Shown one piece after another: positions 30,706 to 40,575 of a stretch of 64,000 bases of DNA (positions are counted from its first letter, which is position 1; each line of letters begins with the position of its first letter). The stretch spans positions 5,828,001 through 5,892,000 of the forward strand of contig JAPNXP010000009.1 of assembly GCA_028753945.1 (NCBI GenBank). Direction: 5' to 3'. The notes beneath the pieces were generated by a model, which made no database searches, was not told the origin of the DNA, and saw only the letters and a list, made by a program, of their open reading frames with translations. Made by a program: the position numbers and the translations under genes. Origin of the DNA: Hexactinellida sp. DTS-2022. Its lineage: Eukaryota > Porifera > Hexactinellida.

Positions 30706-32177
30706 TTAGCTGGAATTATTATTATCATTATAATAAGAGTATTCATAGAGAAGATCTTCTACATTCGTTCTCGCCTCGTTGAATTCCATTAGATCCATAC
30801 CATCACTGGTGTATGTGTGCAGATATGCTTTCCTTCGGAACAACTTATCGAACTGGCTTAGCATACTTCTCAAGCTACTACATATCGCTGTTGTATTAGC
30901 AATGTAGGTTGAGGACATATCCAAGTGCTTAGGCGTTACACTGCAAACAGCAGAACTAACACAGGACGGTATCATCTGTGTGAATATGTCTCTGTTCTCA
31001 GCTTGCACTTTATAGATCTGATCTTCCACATCCTTAACGTGTATTCTGCCACGCAACACAGTGGCCATACAAATATTCCTTCTCTCTTGTTTGGGGTCAC
31101 AAGTGGTTAGGTAGTGCAGTGGCTCTAGCAGCCCCTGGGCTAGATCCGACACTGTCACTACTCGGTTATCCCTGGGGTCTGGGGGCGGGAAGGGAGATTG
31201 ACCAATTAGGAAGAAACTGAGTCTTGGAAATGGCATTAAACTTGCGCCCAGTTTTCCCAAATCATTATTTAGGTTACCGTGGAAACGCCAGCTTGAGGTT
31301 ATGCCTGACATAACACTACTCGCTATGTGATTCATAACTTTGTAATTAGCAGTTTCCAAGTTAAGGAAACTGTCACAGATAGTATTCAGAGCGTTATTAT
31401 CGAAAATGTAAGTTTGGTCTACGCACTCGATTAGCGAGTGTGTAGAGAGAATAGCGTTGTAAGGCTCCACTACAATATCTGATACGTTAGGATTGGGAGT
31501 GTGCGTGTAAGTCGCGAGTACATTTGCTAACCGCTCCTCCATAAGCTTTGACGCAATGAGAGTGCCCATTCCAGATCCAGTGCCGCCCCCTATCGAGTGG
31601 GAAATCTGAATACCCTGTAGGCAGTCACAGCTCTCTGCTTCCCTTCGTGCGGATTCTAACACCTGGTTTGTTAACTCGACTCCGTCTGTGTAATGGCCTT
31701 TGGCCCAGCTGTTTCCAGTTCCACTGCCGCGATTCAGCATATTTTCAGGTTTGAATAGTTTTCTTAGTTCGCCTCCTTTTATACTGTCGATGCTGGCAGG
31801 ATCTAGATCTGCTAGAATTGCGCGTGGCACAAATCTATTATCCTTTGTTTCGTTGTAATACACATTGATTCTCTCCTGTCTCAGCCAGTTATCTTGGGAG
31901 GGAACTGAGTTACCATTGACATCTAGGTTGTGTTCATTTCCGATCTCTTCCCAAAACTAAACAAAATATACAATAGCAAAATACTCAGTAAATATTTGCA
32001 AATTTATACTACACACAAAGTGTAGTATGAATTGCCCCGAATAGTCCATATAACATCATCTAATATCTCAGTTAATTAGCTGTTAATTAATTAAGTCAAA
32101 CTAAATGTACAAAGTATTACCTTATTTCCGATTTGATTCCCACACTGTCCTATTTGGATGCAAATAATCTCCCTCAT
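30706..32177 (-). CDS. Divergent beta-tubulin, two exons
   Basis: A beta-tubulin of 435 residues. Exon 1 is 32121-32177 (minus), encoding MREIICIQIGQCGNQIGNK; exon 2 is 30706-31956, starting FWEEIGNEH. The phase-0 intron after codon 19 is at a position often seen in beta-tubulins. The GTP-binding motif GGGTGSG is intact near residue 140, and NWAKGHYT, EAESCDCLQG and VVEPYNA are conserved. Odd points: strong divergence in the C-terminal half, and a tail ending YNDNNNSS in place of the acidic Glu-rich tail used for polyglutamylation and motor binding. The N-terminus is MREI, matching the autoregulation signal. Divergently arranged with the next gene, 111 bp away. Confidence 0.9.
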
Positions 32178-32288
32178 TAATTATATTTAATTTTCGTTTT
32201 GAAAGATATAAGAAGTATTCCAACACCAGTCCTATAAATAATTTATCCCTAATTGTGGGTATTTTATATAATTCGTCGGCTCTATAGC

Positions 32289-33389
32289 ATGGCTGCACAG
32301 GGCAGTGGGACCTGTATTAGCGAGTTCTTGCCTCCTCTCGCGCTGGACGTACACCAGGTGTCGGACATGGCTGGCATAGCCTGTTCCACTATTCTAATTC
32401 CGGTTTTTAGCGAGGGTGAACAATGCCCTCTCTTACAAGACTATCTACAAACTGATAATAAGTTTAAAGACGATTTCTGCACATATCTCCAATCATTGAA
32501 TTCTCCCAGTAAGAAAGAACCAGAAGGCGTATTTATCGAGAATTTAGGGAAATGTTTCATTTTAGTTTCTTTACCAGCTCCTGTCTACAGCCAGAGCGCT
32601 ATAAGACGTGGCTCGATGCTATCTCTTGCTAATGGAATGCTAAATGCGAATCTAAACTGTGTGGAGACGCTGGGCATTGTGTACCCCGGGCCTTTCTTCT
32701 GTACTAACGACTTTGCATATGCTTTCTATAACAGCCTGTTTGTACGGTTTATGGAGAAAGTAATCCAGCAAAAACAAAATTTTGTTTTAAAAGAAATTCA
32801 TATTTACATTAAGAGTGATTGTATTTTTGAGAATTTGCCTCGAGACTTGGTAGAGATAGGCGAGAAGTTGCTGCTTGGTGATGCTAATGAGCAACAGTTA
32901 TGTTCCCAATGCGAGGTTAATCCTAGGGCAGATACGAGGTTGTGTAAGCAGTGTATTGATTCCTATCCAGAGGAAACCATTACTGCTCCGATTGCAAAAT
33001 ATAAAAGTCCACCCAAAAAGGTCCCCAAATCTAGTGAGACCAGTACTCGATCTTTGGAGAAGGAATCAGAAAAACATTTAGCGGAGTCGTTTAAATATAT
33101 CCGAAAGGACTTGAAAATTAAGTTTGCAGATCACCATGCAGACAGATACTTGGGAGAACGCTTGCATTCCTTTCTGAGACTCAAGCTGAATATCCCGAGT
33201 GACAAGCTGCACAGATATTCTCGCTTCTGGCTAATTGGGTACACAGCTGGCTCGTTTGTAGGCGGGTTGGTGCCTAAGTTCTCAATGGTGCCAGACGGAG
33301 TTTGTAAGGTGGCTGCTGGAATAGGAGCAGGTGTGACCCTCTGCAGCTGTGTGCTGTGCAAGGAACAGATGGTTAAGCTTTTGAAATAG
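32289..33389 (+). CDS. Unrecognised protein, possible macro-like fold
   Basis: A 366-residue single-exon protein that I do not recognise. Residues ~25-205 have a mixed alpha/beta pattern (ACSTILIPVF; KCFILVSLPAP; GIVYPGPFFCTNDFAYAFYNSL; VLKEIHIYIKSD) loosely like a macro domain, but without a clear ADP-ribose signature. Four cysteines follow (CSQCEV...LCKQC near 205-227), a possible zinc ribbon. A Lys/Ser-rich linker leads to a C-terminal region with a Gly-rich hydrophobic stretch (FWLIGYTAGSFVGGLV; VAAGIGAGVTLCSCVLC) that could be membrane-associated. ATG at 32289 chosen; the upstream TTG is in the same frame. First gene of a same-strand block. Confidence 0.5.
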   Translation: MAAQGSGTCISEFLPPLALDVHQVSDMAGIACSTILIPVFSEGEQCPLLQDYLQTDNKFKDDFCTYLQSLNSPSKKEPEGVFIENLGKCFILVSLPAPVYSQSAIRRGSMLSLANGMLNANLNCVETLGIVYPGPFFCTNDFAYAFYNSLFVRFMEKVIQQKQNFVLKEIHIYIKSDCIFENLPRDLVEIGEKLLLGDANEQQLCSQCEVNPRADTRLCKQCIDSYPEETITAPIAKYKSPPKKVPKSSETSTRSLEKESEKHLAESFKYIRKDLKIKFADHHADRYLGERLHSFLRLKLNIPSDKLHRYSRFWLIGYTAGSFVGGLVPKFSMVPDGVCKVAAGIGAGVTLCSCVLCKEQMVKLLK

Positions 33390-33504
33390 TTTTATTAATA
33401 CTACTGAGTGTATTAATAATTTTACATATGGTGTTCTATTTTTAATTTTTAATATTTTTTCTATTACGGTATTATTTTATTCTGTATTTCAAATTATTTG
33501 TATG

Positions 33505-33645
33505 CAGTAGAACTTGTTTTTAACAGCCATCCAATGGACTAACTATAAATGGCCGTTATTTACAGTTCACCGCGTTACACAGGTTGATTATAATATGGGA
33601 AGTCATGTGGAACCTTTTCTAAGTGGCCGTTATAGACAAGTTTAA
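33505..33645. mobile_element. Decayed CAGT-end MITE remnant
   Basis: Begins CAGTAGAACTTGTTTTTAAC and ends near GGCCGTTATAGACAAGTTT; the two ends are partly complementary, and 'ggccgttat' recurs inside. It resembles the intronic CAGT-end MITEs but is worn down. Lies between the unknown gene and the TM2 gene. Confidence 0.45.
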
Positions 33646-33685
33646 ATGTACTTAACTTGGAATTGTTTACAAATTAAGTTTTAGA

Positions 33686-34288
33686 ATGGGCTCTAGTTGC
33701 AGCATTATATTACTTTTGTTCTGCTTGGTACATCTAACAACTGGTCTATGTACGAACAGTACAGACTGTTATAACTCCACTCTCCTGAATGTGAGCTATA
33801 CGTCCCTGGTAGAGTGCACTAATTCTGAGTGCGTTTGCCACACAGAGTGTTTCCACCTGAACAGCAGCTCTGGCACGTGCTCTCTCCCAGAGAATCGCTG
33901 CTATGCCTACTCCCCCTCAGATGACAGCTGTCACTCGTCAGCCCCTTCCTGGCTGGCAGCTGTCATTCTCAGTCTGCTAGTCGGCCCCACGGGAGCCGAC
34001 AACTTCTATATAAACCGGTTTGAGTTTGCTATTCCCCAGCTGCTGCTGTTCCTCTCTCCTCTCTGTGGCTGCTTTGCTGTCTGTGTCTACAGTGCCTGTG
34101 CAATGTTCCTCTACTCCAAGAGGAATCTGCGTCGCATCTCTCACTGTCTTAACTTCATGGCTCTTATCCTAGTCTCTCTGGCTGCTGTAATAATCCCACT
34201 GACCACTATTTTATGGAATATTTCTGACTTGCTTTTATTCGCATTTAACCGCAGATATGATGGCAAAGGCTGTATGCTACAATTCTGA
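33686..34288 (+). CDS. TM2-domain membrane protein
   Basis: A 200-residue protein with signal peptide (~1-21) and a Cys-rich, N-glycosylated ectodomain (~22-90; several NxS/T sites), then a TM2-like domain: a helix ending LVGPTGADNFYINR (compare GxxGxxxFYxG of TM2 proteins) followed by a second helix. A third hydrophobic stretch lies near 155-180. The TM2D family in animals is linked to Notch and phagocytosis phenotypes; this protein's own role is unknown. The usual DRF motif is not obvious. Single exon; TTTTAG directly precedes the ATG. Confidence 0.75.
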   Translation: MGSSCSIILLLFCLVHLTTGLCTNSTDCYNSTLLNVSYTSLVECTNSECVCHTECFHLNSSSGTCSLPENRCYAYSPSDDSCHSSAPSWLAAVILSLLVGPTGADNFYINRFEFAIPQLLLFLSPLCGCFAVCVYSACAMFLYSKRNLRRISHCLNFMALILVSLAAVIIPLTTILWNISDLLLFAFNRRYDGKGCMLQF

Positions 34289-34554
34289 ACAAATAATTTT
34301 AATTGCACCATACTGTTTTACTCGTTAACTTAACTTATTTATCTGTAAATATATGGTTCTACAATTTATTTCTTAATTTTTGGCATCTAATTAGCCTGCT
34401 GACTATAATTGTACATACAACTGGCTCTGAACTACTATCAATTTGTAACGAGCAGTTTATAATAAGCGACCCTAACTGTAGAATTATTCCTATACCGAAG
34501 TACTATGGATAACACTAATCTACTGTATTAGAATTCTATTTTTTGAAATATCCA

Positions 34555-35127
34555 ATGACTTCAGTAAAACGGGTGGACAAGGAGAACTTAGTTTCTACTT
34601 GCGGTCCTATTCTCAAACCTGGACACGAAGAGATCCCTCGCACTCCCCTCACGCTCCTAAAGGGCGTTAGGAATCTCCACACCAAACCCAATTCAGCACT
34701 GAGGACACATGAAGACATTTTTCTCAAAGGAGACCTCACACACTCCATAAAGCGAACCATCAAAATGTCTAACAAGAAATCTAAGCCTAGGAAGGCTCTC
34801 TCGGAGCTGCACCGGATCCAGGAGAGCTTGCGTCTGGACCCGTCCAGCGGTCTATTCAGACAGTTCGAGTACCCTGATGTAGAGTATACGCCCAGCGAAG
34901 AGCCGGAGCCTCAGGACCAGAGGTTCCCACCTGAGGAACTACAGTTCCTAAATGAAATAGTAAAAATAAACATCGCACCTCCCCATTACGAATTCGAGGA
35001 CAGTACCCCCGAGATACCTGCCCCCATAGAGGAGTGCGAGCTGTTGGATGTGGTGTGTGCCCCCCCGGAGGATGCTGATTTGGAGGCATTCGATTTGGAG
35101 CTAATGCTGGAAGCTTGTCACATATGA
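34555..35127 (+). CDS. PTTG1: Securin-like separase inhibitor
   Basis: A 190-residue protein (human securin is 202) that I read as securin. Visible: VDKEN near 7-11, with the KEN box of APC/C substrates in the same context as the securin N-terminus; a D-box-like RKALSELH at 79-86; EYPDVE at 105-110, matching the YPEIE pseudosubstrate that blocks separase; then an acidic Pro-rich C-terminal region (FPPEELQFL; LEAFDLELMLEACHI). Securins diverge fast and are rarely recognised in invertebrates. The family call rests on motif order and spacing only. ATG at 34555; it is 157 bp from the next gene on the same strand. Confidence 0.65.
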   Translation: MTSVKRVDKENLVSTCGPILKPGHEEIPRTPLTLLKGVRNLHTKPNSALRTHEDIFLKGDLTHSIKRTIKMSNKKSKPRKALSELHRIQESLRLDPSSGLFRQFEYPDVEYTPSEEPEPQDQRFPPEELQFLNEIVKINIAPPHYEFEDSTPEIPAPIEECELLDVVCAPPEDADLEAFDLELMLEACHI

Positions 35128-35258
35128 TCACAGATCGAACCAGGGCTAATTCAATGTTATTATTTTGTTCTCAACCCTGTCACTTCTCTATGCACTGAAC
35201 TACTTATTTACACTATTATTAAAGTTGATTGATGAAATTAAGCATTCCTTCAGCCTAT

Positions 35259-35284
35259 TTATACTCCTCTGTTGTCTAGATCCT
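35259..35284 (+). promoter_or_regulatory. Splice-acceptor-like site before INTS8 ATG
   Basis: A pyrimidine-rich ATACTCCTCTGTTGTCTAG ends at 35279, five bases before the ATG at 35285. It could be a 5'UTR intron acceptor or a trans-splice site. No donor was identified upstream. Confidence 0.45.
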
Positions 35285-38083
35285 ATGTCCTCCCAGGTGC
35301 TGACATGGTGCGACTTCCTCCTCAAGACGGCAGACATAGACGAGTACCTCCTCAACTACTCAGCCGCCCCTGCCTCCCACCCGGACCCCAGCGAGCTCCT
35401 CACGGCCTTCCTACAGAGACTGTCTCGCCTGGAGGACGAGTGCACGCTTAGAGATAACGCGCAGTACTCTATGCGTCTGGGAGAGCTCTCTCTCAAGGTG
35501 GTTTGTCACTACTTCAACTGGTCCCTCACGGAACTGGACCGCAGCATACCTCTCCACTTACAGTTCAGACTAATGGAGATTCTGAGCTACCGATTTCCTT
35601 CCGATCCGGACACGAAGTTTGAAACTCTCTCAGATGACAATATCCTGGCGCTATATCTCCACAGCTGTTGGACGGTGAGGTTCGTGTGTACCCTCTCTTC
35701 AAGGGACGCCTCTAACAGGCGATTTGAAGTCAACGAGACAGCAGCCGAAGGCGCTCTGGTTAACATACTCTCGCTTAAGAAAGATCTGAGACCGATTATT
35801 ACTTTCTTAAACCCAAAGGAGAGTCGACCCATCAGCATACAGAACCTGCTTATTCAGAGTAACTTTGAGTTGGGTCGCTATCTCTTCTACAAGATGAGGT
35901 ACAGCGAGGCTCAGAAGCACTTCTCAAACGCCGCAGAGCTCTTCTCCCAGAGGTCCGCTCGCGACTCCAGATACCTCCTCTGGGTCAGCTCCCAGCATCT
36001 GCAGGCGTTCCTGGACTCCTGTCTCCTGATGCTGCTGGAAGACACGGGTAGGATTATCGGACAGAGATGGAACCTGGAGGCAATGCTCGCTGCCCCACAC
36101 TTCCCTCTGCTCCTCGACTTGATAGTCAAGACGCACCTCAGCCAGCAGCTGGCCCGGGGGTTCTACCACAGAATACTCGAGCTCAGCTCTAAGGTGCAGC
36201 CCGCCGCCCGTCCCAGGAACAAGCAGGACTCCGCTCCTAGCTCCAAGCGCTATAAACAGGACCCCTCCCCCGAAGAGGCCATATGGAAGCTGTCTCTCCT
36301 GTCTGCTATCAAGTGCCAGTGCCTCCTGCTGCCCTGCCCGAGTCTGCTGAGCATATTCAGACAGATCGACTCCAGAGAAGAGATTGACTCGTTCCACAGA
36401 ATTATATCAAAACTTGGGTTCTCTAAGAAGAAGGAGACTGCCTTTCGATCGCACGCCTCAACAGATTCCCACCTCCCCCTGCACCTCTCGCACATTCTGT
36501 TCTCAAACATTATGCCAGACATGCGCGAGTTCTACGACTCCTCCTATTTATACAAATCGGTACACACCTCTTTCTCTCCCCCAGACCCTCTCCTCCTGCA
36601 CCCCGTCCCGGTGCTATCCGTGGACCCGGCCCGCATGCACGCAAAGCCAGCTCCGCACCTTAAGCTGTCTCACCTGCAGCAGATGCACGTCACTCAGTGG
36701 CACCTGCTCGATCTCTGCGACACGCCCATGTTCAATCAGCTGACTGCTGCCACCGGAAACAAGCCCGCGCCAGACATGCAACCTTTCGCGAGTCAGTGGA
36801 CCTGTTCCCACAAGCCGTACCTGCAGAGCGAGCAGGTGTCGGACCCCGCGCTGCTCACGAGGATAAACGCGGCTCTTCACATTGGCAGCATTCTCCAGAG
36901 CAACCGGCACCTTGAGCTGTCCCACAAGTTCTATCTGTCTGCTCTGGACAGCTGTCAGAGCGCAGGTCTCAAGCCCTCCCTCACGATCCCTATCCACGAG
37001 AAGTTCGTGCTGGTGCAGCTAGAATCTGAGATTCTACAGCTGAAGCTATCTCCCGCACACACCTTCCCGCAGAGCCTGGTTGAGAACGCGAAACACGTGT
37101 TTTCTAACACCTCCAACACTCCGCTCCTCCACATGGCGGCTGCGTTCCTCCTCAACTGCAAAGAGTACCCTTTCTTCTCCTCTGACAAGGTAGGGGACCA
37201 GGCTAAGTTCGCCACCGGCCTGGCTAACGCCTGTCTCGCCCTGGCGGAGTCCACTGAGATCCGCAGACACGGCAGACAGGTGTTCGACGCTATTTTCCGA
37301 ATCCTGGAGAACCAGAGGGAGCAAGACTCGGACGTCAAGACGGGTCTGCAGATATTCTTTAGCAACCTGGTCGAGCGACAAGCCCTCTCCATCTCCATAT
37401 CTTGCTTCGTGAAGCTAGTCGCGCTAGTGGAGAACCCCAAATGGGAGATCAGCTCCGAGCACCCGCACTGCTGGCCGGCTGCCATCTCAAACGTGGATCG
37501 CATCGAGCGTTCGCAAGTCGGTCGCTTCTTTCTGTCTCTCCTGGACCAAGCTATAGAGCTGCATCCTAGCACGTGCCACACCTGGCTAATCACTAAAGCT
37601 GACTACCTCTTCAACAACTCCAACTACAGCATGGCTCTCAGGCTCTACTTGGAAGCGGGCGCTCTCGCCTCCTCTTATTTCGAGACCGTGGTCCCCCCCG
37701 ACGTGTGGACTGATGCCTGCATCAGACACATGCTGGACTGTCTCAACATGCTACGCGAGATCCGCTTCGCGCTCCTGCTCTCTCAGCTGCTGAGACCAGC
37801 TGACTACAGTCTCACGCTCAACCTTGTCATCGAGCTGTTCGATAAACCGAACGAGTCTTTCACCCCCAGCAACTTCTCCAAGTACATCTGGGACGTTAAT
37901 GCACTGGAGTACCTCGGCTACTACTGCGCGCAGAGAAAACGCACCTTTGAATTCAACGGTTCTTTCAACACAATCCCTGCGGACCTCAATATTAGCAATG
38001 CCGAGGATATTCTCGCCAGATCAGTGCAGTGGCGACGCACAGAGTTCCTCAGGAAACTAGCAGACTATATGCTGATTGTATAG
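35285..38083 (+). CDS. INTS8: Integrator complex subunit 8
   Basis: A 932-residue INTS8 homolog (human 995), a TPR-like helical subunit that helps PP2A join Integrator in snRNA processing and promoter-proximal termination. Diagnostic C-terminal blocks: HPHCWPAAISNVDRI; HTWLITKADYLFNNSNYSMA; LYLEAGALASSYFETVVPPD; FSKYIWDVNALEYLGYY; WRRTEFLRKLADYMLIV. The N-terminal WCDFLLK... also aligns. The ATG at 35285 is preferred; the long upstream extension starts with TTG and is hydrophobic. A single exon, GC-richer than its surroundings, 157 bp after securin and 143 bp before METTL15. Confidence 0.92.
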   Translation: MSSQVLTWCDFLLKTADIDEYLLNYSAAPASHPDPSELLTAFLQRLSRLEDECTLRDNAQYSMRLGELSLKVVCHYFNWSLTELDRSIPLHLQFRLMEILSYRFPSDPDTKFETLSDDNILALYLHSCWTVRFVCTLSSRDASNRRFEVNETAAEGALVNILSLKKDLRPIITFLNPKESRPISIQNLLIQSNFELGRYLFYKMRYSEAQKHFSNAAELFSQRSARDSRYLLWVSSQHLQAFLDSCLLMLLEDTGRIIGQRWNLEAMLAAPHFPLLLDLIVKTHLSQQLARGFYHRILELSSKVQPAARPRNKQDSAPSSKRYKQDPSPEEAIWKLSLLSAIKCQCLLLPCPSLLSIFRQIDSREEIDSFHRIISKLGFSKKKETAFRSHASTDSHLPLHLSHILFSNIMPDMREFYDSSYLYKSVHTSFSPPDPLLLHPVPVLSVDPARMHAKPAPHLKLSHLQQMHVTQWHLLDLCDTPMFNQLTAATGNKPAPDMQPFASQWTCSHKPYLQSEQVSDPALLTRINAALHIGSILQSNRHLELSHKFYLSALDSCQSAGLKPSLTIPIHEKFVLVQLESEILQLKLSPAHTFPQSLVENAKHVFSNTSNTPLLHMAAAFLLNCKEYPFFSSDKVGDQAKFATGLANACLALAESTEIRRHGRQVFDAIFRILENQREQDSDVKTGLQIFFSNLVERQALSISISCFVKLVALVENPKWEISSEHPHCWPAAISNVDRIERSQVGRFFLSLLDQAIELHPSTCHTWLITKADYLFNNSNYSMALRLYLEAGALASSYFETVVPPDVWTDACIRHMLDCLNMLREIRFALLLSQLLRPADYSLTLNLVIELFDKPNESFTPSNFSKYIWDVNALEYLGYYCAQRKRTFEFNGSFNTIPADLNISNAEDILARSVQWRRTEFLRKLADYMLIV

Positions 38084-38189
38084 CAATAGTGCGAAGGCTA
38101 TTTTAATGGTTTATAGAGTTTAATTGATTTCATATTACATTTTATTTGTGAGATATAATTTCATACTACATATGGTTATGGTATTTATA

Positions 38190-38226
38190 ACATTCTCTAA
38201 ATTAACAGGTGTATGAGAAGTTGGTT
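38190..38226 (+). promoter_or_regulatory. Splice-acceptor-like site before METTL15 ATG
   Basis: CATTCTCTAAATTAACAG ends at 38208, 18 bases before the in-frame ATG at 38227. The gap back to the INTS8 stop is only ~125 bp and I see no AATAAA in it. Compatible with trans-splicing or a short 5'UTR intron. Confidence 0.45.
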
Positions 38227-39228
38227 ATGAAGTGGGCACAGCACATTCCTGTGTTGTGCAGAGAGGTGATAGCTGGGTTGTCGCCAAAGGGGAAGACACT
38301 TTTGGACATGACGTTTGGCTGTGGCGGTCACACACGCGCTTTGTTAGAATCCGGGGCTGATAGAGTAATTGCTCTAGACAGAGATTTGGCAGCTCATAAT
38401 TTAGCTAGTGAGTTAGCTAAAGATTATGTTGGTATAATTATTCCCATACATGGTACATTTTCTCAAGTAGCACAGCTACTAAGTTCAGCAGGCATACACA
38501 AGGTAGACGGAGTTCTATTCGACTTGGGAGTATCCTCTCTTCAGCTGGATAGGGCTGAGAGGGGGTTTTCGTTTTCGAAGGAGGGACCGCTTGATATGCG
38601 CATGGACCAATCGGGACTGAACTCTGCTAGTCAGCTGGTTAACCAGGCCCCTGCCCAGCTGTTGGTGGGTTGGCTACGAGAGTTCGGAGAGGAGAGGGCC
38701 GCTAATAGAATAGTGCGAGCTATATGCGCTGCGAGGGAGAAGAAGGAGATCTGTAGCACATCAGAACTTGCGGATATAATCGAGACAGCTGTTCCACGCT
38801 TTGGGTACATGGGCAGCAAACACATACATCCTGCTACAAGAACATTCCAAGCTCTCAGAATGGTTGTTAATGATGAGCTCAATGAGTTGAAGCTGGGACT
38901 TAAACAAGCGGAATCTCTCCTAATTTCAGGCGGGAAATTGGCTGTGATTAGCTTCCACTCGCTGGAAGACAGAATCGTGAAGAGATTTATTCGAGGCTAC
39001 AAACATAGCGAGCTTAGTGACAAGAGCACCTCTGTTATTAGAGTGCTAGTCCGTAGAGCAAGGAGGATACAGAATGATAATTACCTACACTCCGTAGATC
39101 CCGTTGATACTCGCATACCTCGATTTAACCTTATCAATAAGTCTCCCATAACAGCGACTGAAGCGGAGATTGAATGCAACCCTCGTTCCAGATCTGCTAA
39201 GCTCAGAATAGCTGAAGCATTTGACTAG
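38227..39228 (+). CDS. METTL15: METTL15 / RsmH-type 16S-like rRNA m4C methyltransferase
   Basis: A 333-residue MraW/RsmH-family SAM-dependent methyltransferase. In animals METTL15 makes N4-methylcytidine in mitochondrial 12S rRNA. Conserved: HIPVLCREVIAGL near 7; SAM motif LDMTFGCGGHTRALL near 28; VIALDRD; DGVLFDLGVSSLQLD; GFSFSKEGPLDMRMD; HPATRTFQALRM; LAVISFHSLEDRIVKRF. No obvious mitochondrial presequence is seen before HIPVLC; an upstream in-frame GTG adds six residues, so an upstream or trans-spliced exon might supply targeting sequence. Confidence 0.93.
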   Translation: MKWAQHIPVLCREVIAGLSPKGKTLLDMTFGCGGHTRALLESGADRVIALDRDLAAHNLASELAKDYVGIIIPIHGTFSQVAQLLSSAGIHKVDGVLFDLGVSSLQLDRAERGFSFSKEGPLDMRMDQSGLNSASQLVNQAPAQLLVGWLREFGEERAANRIVRAICAAREKKEICSTSELADIIETAVPRFGYMGSKHIHPATRTFQALRMVVNDELNELKLGLKQAESLLISGGKLAVISFHSLEDRIVKRFIRGYKHSELSDKSTSVIRVLVRRARRIQNDNYLHSVDPVDTRIPRFNLINKSPITATEAEIECNPRSRSAKLRIAEAFD

Positions 39229-39370
39229 CTACCTCTATCAATCTACACTTATTCCAACTGATGTACATTGTATTTCATAACTGCTTACTATTTGTAATTA
39301 TAACAGCGACGACTCGACAAATTTCCGATTTACACAGATAAGAAATATATAGCGTATAATAGAACTCGTT

Positions 39371-40471
39371 ATGGACCAAGAGGGTAAAGTAACACCAATT
39401 CCCTCTCTACCCCCGTTCCCCGAAATAAATCCCAAACGCCACAAACCTGACCCCTTCCAGATCCCCTCCCGTCCCTCCACTGCCTTATCTCGGCTCTCAG
39501 CTGGTACTAGGGTACCCGCCCCCTCTCCTATCCCCCTCACAGCCGGATCTGGGTACCAGGAAGGGGACAACTTGCTGCCTGCAGGTTGGTCAAAGCGCAC
39601 GGACCTACGTACCGGTATGAGCTACTACGAGAACCATTGGACCCTCTCTACCACCTGGACAGACCCACGGACCCTCCAGCCGCCCCTCCTGTCCGACCTC
39701 GACTGGTCGCTCCCTGCCCCCGGGTGGGATACGCTGCAGGATGAACTGGGACAGAGCTACTGGGTGCACCACGATTCCCAGACCAGCTCCTGGTCCGGGC
39801 CGAGGGAGCGTAGGGTTAGGAAACTGCTGGACTCGCTCAAGGAGAGGTACCTCCGAGAAGAGTCCGATATGAAGTCTCGTAGAGAGAGAATGCAGAGCTT
39901 GAGAGGTCAAATACTCAAGCTATTAGCTAGTGATGCATCAGATGAAAAGGTATTCATTCTCAACGACAACTTGGAGCTCGAATGTAAATACATTGAACAG
40001 ATTAAAGCTAAACTGGAGTTTTTCCAAACTCTAATGGAGAACACTGTTGACGAGCTGACTGGCGTTAGAAACCAGGCAGTTAAATCCTCAGAGATTGCGC
40101 GCGCACTCCATGAGAGCTACATCGAGTCTCACTCGTTATTCTCAAGCCAACACAAACTGGTGCTAGAGTCTAACTTAGCCATAGATTCTATTCCTCCTGT
40201 GCATGACTTGTCTATTGAGAAGATACAGGCTTTGCATCTGCTACCTGATCGCTTAACGGCTAAGAGCTCTCTAGAGATGAGCTTAGAACTCAAGTTGTTG
40301 GAGCAGTACAATGAACTGATTAAGTGCCAGCTGAATAAGTTCGTGGAGAGATTAGAATCAGCTGGTGAGGCAGAGGAACAACTTGGCAGACTCGAATTTA
40401 GACCCATCTACCTGGAGCTAATAGAAGCAGGGTTTGAAGAGCTGATGGATAGATTCTTGCTGAATTCCTAA
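39371..40471 (+). CDS. Tandem-WW coiled-coil protein, KIBRA-like but short
   Basis: A 366-residue protein: Pro-rich N-terminus (1-65), WW domain 1 at about 67-98 (LLPAGWSKRTDLRTGMSYYE...TTWTDPRT), WW domain 2 at ~112-143 (PAPGWDTLQDELGQSYWVHH...SSWSGP), then a long coiled coil (~145-350). The order and spacing of two WW domains followed by coiled coil match WWC/KIBRA of the Hippo pathway, but the C2 domain and C-terminal aPKC/PATJ regions are absent (KIBRA ~1100 residues). WW2 ends with SG-P rather than DP. Likely ligands are PPxY proteins; the SRCR protein at 19138 has such a motif, but no link is shown. Confidence 0.75.
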   Translation: MDQEGKVTPIPSLPPFPEINPKRHKPDPFQIPSRPSTALSRLSAGTRVPAPSPIPLTAGSGYQEGDNLLPAGWSKRTDLRTGMSYYENHWTLSTTWTDPRTLQPPLLSDLDWSLPAPGWDTLQDELGQSYWVHHDSQTSSWSGPRERRVRKLLDSLKERYLREESDMKSRRERMQSLRGQILKLLASDASDEKVFILNDNLELECKYIEQIKAKLEFFQTLMENTVDELTGVRNQAVKSSEIARALHESYIESHSLFSSQHKLVLESNLAIDSIPPVHDLSIEKIQALHLLPDRLTAKSSLEMSLELKLLEQYNELIKCQLNKFVERLESAGEAEEQLGRLEFRPIYLELIEAGFEELMDRFLLNS

Positions 40472-40575
40472 ACTTGTTGAGTAGAAAGTATTACTGTAGT
40501 ATTTGCCACTAAATAGTACTTAGACAATATTTAGCATTAATTGTCCCTTACAAACATGTCTGCTATGAACTCTTT

